In this document: positions 14,301 through 19,004 of the stretch, piece by piece
Layout of the letters: the number at the start of each line of letters is the position of its first letter
How positions within the stretch are numbered: the first letter of the stretch is position 1
Source of the DNA: DASRAU01 sp036005805
GTDB taxonomy: Bacteria > Acidobacteriota > Polarisedimenticolia > Gp22-AA2
NCBI GenBank assembly: GCA_036005805.1
Contig: DASYQE010000212.1
Span: 1-19,004 of the forward strand
Direction: 5' to 3'
DNA length: 19,004 nucleotides
The notes under the pieces: generated by a model
Databases searched by the model: none
Seen by the model: only the letters and a program-made list of their open reading frames with translations
What the model was told of the DNA's origin: nothing
Position numbers and translations under genes: made by a program

Positions 14301-16666
14301 TCGTGAAGGAGTGGTACCCGATCGAGGAGTCGGCCGGCTCGGCGACGACGTACAACGGCGGTCACTCCGCCGTGCCGACGCAGGCGCAGTTCAACCTGCT
14401 CGATCTCGTCACGAGGACCACGCATCCGGACGGGTCGTTCGTCACCAGCGATTACCTGTTCGGCGGCGCCCCCCGCTTCGGCGCCAATCTCTTCCTCGCC
14501 CACCAGGTGGACGAGGAGGGCCGCGCCCAGGACACCTACAGCGACGTGCGCGACAACGTCCTCGGCGTCGAGTCGCGGCCGGGAACCGCGCAGGCGCTCC
14601 TGACGCGCTACGACTCCGATGCGCTCGGCCAGCTCTACCGGGTGCAGGACCCGGCGGGGAACGTCACCATCCACACCTACGACTGGCTCGGCCGGCGCAC
14701 CTCCACCAACTCGCCGGACGGAGGCTTCGTGACCTTCAAGTACGACGCCGCCTCGAACCTCATCGAGAAGGTCACGCCGAACCTGCGCGCGAGAAACCAG
14801 AAGATCAGCTACCGCTACGACTTCGAGCGGCCGCGCATCGTCTCCTACCCGGACGCGCCCCTGGGGATCATGTACACCTACGGCGGCCTGACGGCCGCCG
14901 AGAACGGCGTCGGGCGGGTGGTGGCGGTGCACGACCAGGCGCGCGACATGACGCTCGGGTACGGTCCGATGGGCGAGGTGACGCGCGAGACCACCGTGAT
15001 GATGCTCCACAACCTCAGCTCGACCACGGCCACGAAGATGACCTTCACGACCGCGTTCGATGAGGACTCGTTCGGGCGGTACAAGACCGTCACCTACCCG
15101 GACGGCGAGGCGCTGTCCTACGACTACGACGCGGCAGGGCTCGTCTCGAAGGTGGCGGGACAGAAGACCCCGTTCGCCTACCCGTACGTGGATCGACAGG
15201 AGTACGACGCCTTCTTCGCGCGCCGCTTCCGCCAGACCGGGAACGGCGTCAAGACGGAAACCGCCTACGATCCGCTGACGCGGCGCATCTCGCTCATCCA
15301 GACGAACGCTCCGCCCCGCGAGATCCAGCACCTCACCTACGGATACGACAAGGTGGGGAACGTCCTGACCGCCAACAACCCGATCCCGTTCCCGCCCGGG
15401 GACAACACCCAGGGTGGGCCGAGCACCGAGACGTACACCTACGACACGCACTATCGCCTGGAGACCGCCCGCGGGGTCTACAAGTACGCCGACAAGACCC
15501 GCAACTACGCCTACGACGTGACCTACGACGCCAACGGCAACCTCAAGACGAAGGCGCAGACGGACACCATCTTCCCGTCGAAGAAGCCGGCGCAGATCCA
15601 GGCCAAGACGACCTACACGCTGAATCCCATCGTCTACGGCCTGCCGGCGCCGCACCAGGTCGCGCAGATCGGCTCGCGCGCCTACACGCACGACCTCGAC
15701 GGCAACGTCACCGGCTGGACCGACGCCAAGGGAGGCCAGCGGCGCTCCATGACCTGGACCGCCGACGATCGCATGGCGACCAGCGCCGACAACGGCAGCA
15801 CCACGACCGAGACCTACGACGATGCCGGACGGCTGACCATCGAGCGTGGCCCGCAGGGCGAGAAGGGCTTCGTCAACCAGTGGTACATGGTGGTCAACGG
15901 CAGCAACTTCTGGAAGGACGTCTGGGTCGGCGCCGAGCGGGTCGAGACCAAGAAGGTCGAATCCCCGGGGCTGCCGGAGAACAAGCGGTACTTCCTCCAC
16001 AAGGACCTGCAGGGGAACACCAACATGGTGACCGACCTGCTCGGGGTGCCGTTCGAGCACCTGATCTACTTCCCGGGCGGGGAGGTGTGGATCCTCGAGG
16101 CCAGCACCACGTTCCGCGAGCCGTTCACCTTCGCGGGCGCCTATTACGACGACCAGCGGATGCTCCTGAGCCTCGGCCGTCGCTGGTACGAGCCGCGCGA
16201 GGAGTACCTCTTCACCACCGACCCGGGCCTGCTGGACGTGCCCGAGAGCGCGCTCGACGACCCGGCGCTGCTTCCCCCCTACACCTACGGGGAGAACAAC
16301 CCGATCCGGCTCGCCGACCACGACGGCCGGGTTCCCGAGGACGTGCAGAAGGCCTTCCGTGCCGCCTTCGGCAAGCCCGGCGGCAGGCTGGACGCGGCTT
16401 CGCTCAACGCGTTCAGCTCGCAGCTCCTGACGCGCATCAACAAGAACGGGCCGGCGACGGCGAAACTCGGCGTCTTCCTCGGGAAGATCGCGGCCGACCC
16501 GGGCAAGGCGGCGCGCGCCGGCCTCTCGGCGCTGAACGAGCGCCTGGGATCGAAGCCGCTGCTCTCGATCGATCTGAAGAAGACCGGCTCGGGTCTGCAG
16601 CTCGAGGAGGTGCGCGTGTCGCCGACCCTCGGCTTCAAGGAGTTCAAGCTCAAGAAAAAGAAGTAA
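8312..16666 (+). CDS. Giant secreted SpvB/FG-GAP/RHS-repeat protein, Tc-toxin BC-like
   Basis: A 2784-residue exported protein. The signal peptide (about 1-28) has a KAR start, a LLALLLF core and ends near ARAEM. Residues about 88-146 match the SpvB/TcaC N-terminal domain (HPILIPPGRGGVQPNLDLTY, GWLGQGWDLSLG). Six FG-GAP/VCBS-type DxNxDGxxD motifs begin near residues 489, 571, 1160, 1290, 1371 and 1479. Between the second and third lie three duplicated beta modules (649-992). A Tc B middle-like region follows (SVRNPLGGTITLGYERKG, about 1510). RHS/YD repeats span about 1805-2540 (YTYDTAGRL, YDALGRVV, TYDWLGRRT, TYDANGNL, TYDDAGRL). The RHS core spans about 2558-2673 (HKDLQGNTNMV, LGRRWYEP, YGENNPIRLADHDGR). 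In Tc toxins this fold is a hollow shell that encloses and self-cleaves a C-terminal toxin. Here the tip (about 2674-2784) is Lys-rich at its end and unrecognised. No A-subunit gene or evident immunity gene is in the window. It could be a toxin, or a wall or surface protein that uses the same shell. Confidence 0.88.
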   Translation: MKARSWTASVLLALLLFPGGGLMPARAEMSTTAQSRGGSELKGAIDFTLGRQPQVTPQALGSGALDGLQYADPMEGLSLVEPPTANSQGNATLTHPILIPPGRGGVQPNLDLTYDSSGGDGWLGQGWDLSLGAIEVDTRWGVPRFLPNQESETYVLDGDVLFPNAVRSTLLPRVTDREDFTRRVETHHDRIIRHGTNPKDYWWEVIDKNGAHFWYGGFPDGGGPKGLDPLPTRDDSAILTDDQGNATRWALSAMRDVGVNAMRFHYETVQGTRVGAQGATMGKQLYLKSIRYTAASPASGHPEDPAYEVRLLRDADINPVPLPRRDVVVDARGGFLQVTSDLLRRIEIWYGAPNADESPRTYNILSRAWNLNYIEGEFGKSLLKSVDQVGSDGAVFATNTFDYYDQVRGANGSLQGFDAPTPWNTQSDNLHEDLIGAVPISALGGSLSNGGGFRIYIGYNQTDPLKDGSFGGGLALKGGASEASAEFMDINGDGLPDKVFRSGGGVSYRLNQSGPGGTTEFDPIKHPVGNLEALSKESFFEFSGGPEAHFGVSVQFSISVAIAQGEAYFSDVNSDGLPDFVRGGKVYFNHLENVGGQLLPTFEDVSTHTRVPIDPGAAAAPQLQQLQDLEAQEKTRSPLVDTVRRFTAPWSGHVGITGDVTLSPAVASGSDGVRAAIETAGAALWSDTLTSPAETKSPTGVANLAVSKGQAIYFRLGSIDDGVLDQVTWNPTIAYQDVTGPLDVNGLSPVTFTASNDFTLAGRPHTTVTMPLDGTVQFDADVIKTAVTSDDVTVLVLKNGAPVVQQTLPRASVGTTHVSAGFAVAAPVGANRDRIEARLSVDSPIDVSKVGWTPELHYVSATNNGQPVPTTDSNGNNTLSLIVPTDTDIYPVDDLAGPQQPYTSDHDGTVNVIADVTAGPSHPKGDVVLTVKGSDGSLAKQSFNIAANQPAESTTLSMALKNGTDYWFDLSVREPGLSDAIGSSKVHYEYNDGAAHSVDVPSARHWAGSQGVFPIAYRGWAYAGYNADGAKATAPLDPAAFVFDPADFPTSDPTGFDDPSYKDPAQGKAYAFIASALGSDATVPPSVWRGPKDSLHGGPAEAQSSRLKNDSIHLVTATGAGAQAPVRLSVSPSLALTAGVASLGGSFGWGPNLGLLDYMDLNGDGFPDYVSPNQVQYTGPRGGYVDTRSQAYLGVVTNDTEMATGGGVDGSAVEIKANSEARSNTSQAVVPTSGKRGRKRSNTAGKGKTSDGDISGAKMGFSLGLGTSFSNEPATGQASFDLDQETKIADVNGDGLPDRVRVDNDRVFVRLNLGYAFSDTELLWAESRFENGQTVNGTLGPSLGFNFGELEFAGGLSLTEAYTTMKTVWVDVDGDGILDRLRKGDNTIFVSFGTGSGILPEAAFGSMAQASVGNAVFNSMPLLQGDQVAIGHDTGLGAGFDFTIGIGPLCFIIGECYIILNPGADFERGVSSQEVELSDVDGDGRPDSVFSTADNQLVVRRNLTDRTNLLKSVRNPLGGTITLGYERKGNTVDQPGSLWALSRVEVDDGRPGDGVNKRITTWEYEGGRSNPLERTDFGFAKVTEKARDLSEAVLRMTERAYLNDNIFDAGLQTRETLLDPSGKKIKETISEWKLVDVATNDTAALAPTAVDPANLRLLGLSVAPERTKVEQRWFDSAGVQAKNTWTTYAYDDLANVTQAVDVGEPGVPGDDLTMTLRYSDCTIAQSDDLTSVFACPATPPAGGHSPFWNPSRCGTWTSLPAVATLTDSAGQILRQRDGRTDLCDNSSVTHLVENINAADVAITDLSYDDWGSYNHIVYPANATGQRYQVDYVYDAVNRANVGLTADSHAPHPADPDADPTEACGSPDAPVKGCAYSTFDGPTGRIASRIDANGQTTSYTYDTAGRLRSITLPKEQGTGHATVTFEYNPTAPAYAYAVAHHFDAFHAADPIDTVAFADGTGRRTQTKQDASFFRGAAAPSEAGMAVSGAVEYDALGRVVKEWYPIEESAGSATTYNGGHSAVPTQAQFNLLDLVTRTTHPDGSFVTSDYLFGGAPRFGANLFLAHQVDEEGRAQDTYSDVRDNVLGVESRPGTAQALLTRYDSDALGQLYRVQDPAGNVTIHTYDWLGRRTSTNSPDGGFVTFKYDAASNLIEKVTPNLRARNQKISYRYDFERPRIVSYPDAPLGIMYTYGGLTAAENGVGRVVAVHDQARDMTLGYGPMGEVTRETTVMMLHNLSSTTATKMTFTTAFDEDSFGRYKTVTYPDGEALSYDYDAAGLVSKVAGQKTPFAYPYVDRQEYDAFFARRFRQTGNGVKTETAYDPLTRRISLIQTNAPPREIQHLTYGYDKVGNVLTANNPIPFPPGDNTQGGPSTETYTYDTHYRLETARGVYKYADKTRNYAYDVTYDANGNLKTKAQTDTIFPSKKPAQIQAKTTYTLNPIVYGLPAPHQVAQIGSRAYTHDLDGNVTGWTDAKGGQRRSMTWTADDRMATSADNGSTTTETYDDAGRLTIERGPQGEKGFVNQWYMVVNGSNFWKDVWVGAERVETKKVESPGLPENKRYFLHKDLQGNTNMVTDLLGVPFEHLIYFPGGEVWILEASTTFREPFTFAGAYYDDQRMLLSLGRRWYEPREEYLFTTDPGLLDVPESALDDPALLPPYTYGENNPIRLADHDGRVPEDVQKAFRAAFGKPGGRLDAASLNAFSSQLLTRINKNGPATAKLGVFLGKIAADPGKAARAGLSALNERLGSKPLLSIDLKKTGSGLQLEEVRVSPTLGFKEFKLKKKK
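10256..11287 (+). repeat. Three internal beta-sandwich modules in the RHS protein
   Basis: These are protein-level repeats, diverged in DNA, at residues about 649-737, 771-860 and 906-992 (nt 10256-10522, 10622-10891, 11027-11287). Each starts with P-x-x-G-x-V or D-x-D-G-T-V, continues with a strand ending in DV, a V-x-x-x-G-x strand and an Asp/Pro-containing strand, and closes with a Y-x-x-containing strand: TIAYQD, LHYVS and VHYEY. Equal length (87-90 residues) and order support duplication. The alignment is by eye. Confidence 0.5.
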
Positions 16667-16679
16667 GACCGCAACGGCG

Positions 16680-16716
16680 GGCCCCCCGGCGCTATACTCC
16701 GCCGCGCCGGGGGGCC
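16680..16716 (+). promoter_or_regulatory. Perfect 13-bp inverted repeat with -10-like loop before the transporter gene
   Basis: GGCCCCCCGGCGC (16680-16692) is exactly complementary to GCGCCGGGGGGCC (16704-16716). The 11-nt loop is TATACTCCGCC, and its first six bases match five of six -10 positions. The hairpin starts 13 nt after the RHS stop and ends 3 nt before the transporter ATG (16720). The only SD-like sequence for that ATG, the G-run at 16709-16714, is inside the right arm. It can be read as a terminator without U-tract, an RBS-masking hairpin, or both. I see no good -35 for the TATACT. Confidence 0.6.
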
Positions 16717-16719
16717 TCG

Positions 16720-17820
16720 ATGCAGACGGAGCCGCAGCGCCCATCGTCCCACGACGACGCCGTCGTCACGGCGCGCCTGCTCGACCTGTTCATCCGCGCC
16801 GGCGTCATCGGACTGCTGGCCGCCCTCTGCTTCGTCGTCTTCGCTCCGTTCCTGACGCTGATGGTCTGGGCCATCGTCATCGCCGTCGTCCTTTTCCCCG
16901 CGCACGAGTGGCTGGCGGCCCATCTGGGCGGCCGGTCCGGCCTGGCTTCGACGGTCATCGTGATCGCGGGGACACTCCTGCTGGTCGTGCCGACGGCGCT
17001 CCTGATGAGCTCGTTCGGGACCTCGGTGCGGGATCTCGTCCAGGGGGTGCAGAACAACACGCTGCAGATTCCCCCACCCGCCGAAAGCGTCCAGGGATGG
17101 CCGCTCGTCGGCGACAAGATCTACGGCCTCTGGTCGAAGGCCAGCACCAACCTCCCGGAGCTCGTCCAGAGCCTGCAGCCGAAGATCGGCGAGCTGGCGC
17201 GCAAGGCGCTCTCCATCGTCGCCAACATCGGGCTCGGCGTGCTGCAGTTCGTCGCCTCGCTCATCGTCGGTGGCATCCTGATGGCGTACGGCGCCGCGGG
17301 AGCACGGACGAGCCTGGCCATCGTCTCGCGCCTCGTCGGCCGCACACGCGGCGCCTCCTTCCAGACCCTCGCGGTCGGGACCATCCGCGGCGTGGCCCAG
17401 GGGGTCATCGGCATCGCCTTCGTGCAGGCGATCCTGGTCGGCCTGGTGCTGCTCATCGCCGGCGTCCCGTGGGCGGGGGTGCTGGCGGCGATCACGCTCG
17501 TCCTGAGCATCGCGCAGGTGCCGGCGCTCCTCGTCATCATCCCCGTCATCGCCTACATCTGGATGAGCGGGAACTACGGCACCGGAGCGGCGGTCCTGTA
17601 CACCGTGCTGCTGCTGGTGGCGGGGCTCGCAGACAACGTCCTCAAGCCGCTGATGCTCGGCCGCGGCGTCGAAGCGCCCATGCCGGTCATCCTGCTCGGA
17701 GCGCTCGGGGGCATGGCCTCGGGCGGCATCCTCGGGATGTTCGTCGGCGCCACGGCGCTGGCGCTCGGCTACCAGATCTTCATGAAGTGGGTCGAGGGCG
17801 ACCAGCCCGCCTCAACGTGA
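16720..17820 (+). CDS. AI-2E family (YdiK/PerM-like) membrane transporter
   Basis: A 366-residue polytopic inner-membrane protein, of usual length for the family. Hydrophobic segments lie at about residues 25-45 and 46-65, 78-100, 165-190 and four or so between 225 and 360. A hydrophilic periplasmic-type domain (about 105-165) separates the first three from the rest, as in YdiK and PerM. The conserved C-terminal signature is present: DNVLKPLMLGRG, then PVILLGALGGMASGG, GILGMFVGATALALGY. The family is named for the autoinducer-2 exporter TqsA, but members move varied substrates, including Na+/Li+ with proton exchange in some; the substrate here is unknown. The start ATG is the first in frame and is preceded by the inverted repeat at 16680-16716, which contains its likely RBS. 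It stands downstream of the RHS gene but need not be functionally linked. It is too large and too canonical to be taken as an immunity protein. Confidence 0.88.
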   Translation: MQTEPQRPSSHDDAVVTARLLDLFIRAGVIGLLAALCFVVFAPFLTLMVWAIVIAVVLFPAHEWLAAHLGGRSGLASTVIVIAGTLLLVVPTALLMSSFGTSVRDLVQGVQNNTLQIPPPAESVQGWPLVGDKIYGLWSKASTNLPELVQSLQPKIGELARKALSIVANIGLGVLQFVASLIVGGILMAYGAAGARTSLAIVSRLVGRTRGASFQTLAVGTIRGVAQGVIGIAFVQAILVGLVLLIAGVPWAGVLAAITLVLSIAQVPALLVIIPVIAYIWMSGNYGTGAAVLYTVLLLVAGLADNVLKPLMLGRGVEAPMPVILLGALGGMASGGILGMFVGATALALGYQIFMKWVEGDQPAST

Positions 17821-17853
17821 ACGCGAAAGTGTGGAGAACGTAGCCGGAAGCGT

Positions 17854-18195
17854 GTGAACGCAACGCGTCCGCCGGTGACCGCGGCTTTCACGCACCAGCG
17901 GCGCGAGACGATCGCCTTCGGCCGCCGGCTCAACGCGGTCATGGAGCAGATGTTCCTGACCGCCGTGTGGCGCAACTTCGTCAAGAAAAGAAGCGAGCGG
18001 GTCTCCCAAAGCGGCACTCCCGCCATGCACCTCGGCCTGACCGGCGAGCGCTGGCCCTGGTCCAGGGTCTTCTCGCGGCGCCTGTTCCCCGCCCGCACCG
18101 CGACTCCGCCTCTCTGGGCGCGCCTCTACCGGCGCCTCTGGACCTCTCCTCTCTACAAGAACAACTCCCGGCACCAGTTGAAGCTGGCCTTTTAG
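17854..18195 (+). pseudogene. C-terminal remnant of a DDE-type transposase
   Basis: A GTG-started frame of 113 codons to TAG, preceded by no good RBS. The product contains HQRRETIAFGRRL, VWRNFVKKRSER and GTPAMHLGLTGERWPW, then a basic tail ending RHQLKLAF. This order (RRETxxF, WRNF or YNF, TPAMxxGL) is the typical C-terminal end of several insertion-sequence transposases, as I remember the families. The N-terminal catalytic DDE core is absent, so it would be a non-functional relic. The frame is also open back to the transporter TGA at 17818-17820 and is in the same phase. No inverted terminal repeats are visible. A small intact hypothetical gene is the alternative. Confidence 0.55.
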
Positions 18196-18344
18196 GTCGA
18201 GTTCCTTCGCGAGATGGAGCCGCTTCTTCCGGTCCGCCGGGGACCCCCATTCTCGGGGGCACGCTGGTCAACCCGCCCCCCTCCGACCTCGTATCATGGC
18301 CGGTGGTCCGGGGTCCGGATGAGAGATCTCTAGGAGAACAGCGC
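18196..18344 (+). promoter_or_regulatory. Leader region of the SDR gene with RBS
   Basis: AGGAGA (18332-18337), 7 nt before the ATG at 18345, is a good SD and fixes that start over the in-frame ATG at 18366. Just upstream lies a perfect 10-bp palindrome, AGAGATCTCT (18322-18331). TATCAT (18292-18297) resembles a -10 element but has no well-spaced -35. A 5-bp C/G stem (18244-18248 with 18255-18259) is too weak to call a terminator. Confidence 0.45.
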
Positions 18345-19004
18345 ATGCAGCCGAATTCGAAGCGGATGAGAGACTCCCTCACCATCGTCCTGACCGGCCT
18401 GTTGGCGCTGGCAGCGTCGCCTCCCGCCGCGACCGCCGGCGCGCCGCCGTCGAAAGCAGGTCGGACCGTCCTGATCACCGGGGCGAACCGGGGGCTTGGA
18501 CTGGAGTTCGCGCGACAGTACCGGGCCTCCGGGTGGCAGGTCATCGCCACGGCCCGCGAGCCCGAGGCGGCGGCCGAGCTCAAGGCGCTCGGTGAAGGGG
18601 TGCGCATCCTCCCCCTCGACGTCACCAAGCCGGAGAGCGTCGCCGCGCTGAAATCCTCGCTCGGGGCGCGGCCTATTGACCTGCTCATCAACAACGCCGG
18701 CCAGGGCGTCGGCCTCGAGGGCGGCTCCCTGGACAAGCTGGACCTCACGACGTTCGAGCGGGTCTTCCTGGTGAACACGCTCGGTCCGGTGCGCGTCACC
18801 CAGGCGCTCCTCCCGAACCTGCGTGCCGGCAACGGCAGGATGATCGTCGGCATCAGCAGCGGGCTGGGAAGCATCGCGGAGAACCGCGAGGGGGGCTTCT
18901 ACGGCTACCGCGAGAGCAAGGCGGCGCTCGACATGTTCCTGCGCGGTCTCGCGGCCGAGCTGAAGGACGAGGGCTTCACCTGCATCGCGATCATCCCGGG
19001 CTGG
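18345..19004 (+). CDS. Short-chain dehydrogenase/reductase with N-terminal signal peptide (partial)
   Basis: The first 220 residues are visible; the gene runs off the right edge. Residues about 9-32 form a hydrophobic signal-like segment (SLTIVLTGLLALAAS, then PAATAGAP). The Rossmann fold follows, with the dinucleotide motif TGANRGLG (45-52), a TAR element after the second strand, LDVT, NNAG (116-119), the catalytic Ser in ISSG (171 or 172), and Tyr188 and Lys192 in YRESK, then IIPGW. This is a complete classical SDR active site (Ser-Tyr-x3-Lys), so an NAD(P)-dependent oxidoreductase is well supported; the substrate is not. It resembles the short classical SDRs near the C-factor group. The export signal is odd because the cofactor is cytoplasmic. 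The start is set by the SD at 18332-18337. It appears to be a separate transcription unit from the transporter. Confidence 0.88.
   Translation, partial: MQPNSKRMRDSLTIVLTGLLALAASPPAATAGAPPSKAGRTVLITGANRGLGLEFARQYRASGWQVIATAREPEAAAELKALGEGVRILPLDVTKPESVAALKSSLGARPIDLLINNAGQGVGLEGGSLDKLDLTTFERVFLVNTLGPVRVTQALLPNLRAGNGRMIVGISSGLGSIAENREGGFYGYRESKAALDMFLRGLAAELKDEGFTCIAIIPGW

Noticed and set aside
11336..16744. An 1802-codon open frame on the minus strand opposite the RHS gene, and similar long minus frames at 85-1743, 2818-5418, 5660-8092 and 8186-10270.
   Set aside because: They are Arg/Val/Gly/Ala-rich shadows of high-GC codons on the plus strand, with no recognisable domains. The plus-strand frames carry clear family motifs over the same bases.
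16720..17820. Transporter gene as the immunity gene of the RHS protein.
   Set aside because: It has full AI-2E family length and signature, and a separate hairpin/promoter region before it. Nothing ties it to the RHS tip except adjacency.
18244..18259. C-run/G-run hairpin as a terminator.
   Set aside because: The stem is only 5 bp with a 6-nt loop and no T-run, which is expected by chance in GC-rich DNA.

Overview
The window is uniformly GC-rich, densely coding and almost entirely on the + strand. Three successive gene products carry signal peptides, and one is an OmpA-domain/beta-barrel protein, so the host is a Gram-negative (diderm) bacterium. The combination of a choice-of-anchor L protein with Cys-rich repeats and a giant SpvB/RHS protein is most familiar from Acidobacteriota and Myxococcota-type genomes. 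That placement is an inference; there is no rRNA or marker gene here to fix it.

Layout: (1) the 3' end of an unidentified gene (1-178) overlaps by 4 bp the start of a 1759-residue secreted protein (175-5454) with three OmpA-like modules, a linker and a long beta-rich C-terminal half that looks like an outer-membrane barrel. (2) After a 196-bp gap with a candidate promoter comes a 760-residue secreted protein (5651-7933): choice-of-anchor L domain, DUF11 domain, a Cys-rich region built from a 186-bp tandem DNA repeat, and a C-terminal beta domain. It ends at a nested hairpin. (3) A 378-bp noncoding gap holds a candidate promoter and three GATATC palindromes. It leads into a 2784-residue SpvB/FG-GAP/RHS protein (8312-16666), organised like the B and C subunits of a Tc toxin fused in one chain, with an unrecognised 111-residue C-terminal tip. 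(4) A perfect 13-bp inverted repeat with a -10-like hexamer in its loop fills the gap before an AI-2E family (YdiK/PerM-like) membrane transporter (16720-17820). (5) A transposase C-terminal remnant follows (17854-18195). (6) The window ends inside a short-chain dehydrogenase with an apparent signal peptide (18345 to the edge).

The common theme of 175-16666 is the cell envelope and surface: a peptidoglycan-linking outer-membrane protein, an extracellular repeat protein and a huge exported RHS protein. Each of the last two has its own promoter-like sequence, so this is a neighbourhood of surface genes rather than one clear operon. The most interesting points are the orphan toxin-like RHS protein (no A subunit and no obvious immunity gene in view), three internally duplicated beta modules inside it, and the hairpin that separates its message from the transporter gene while burying the transporter's likely ribosome binding site.
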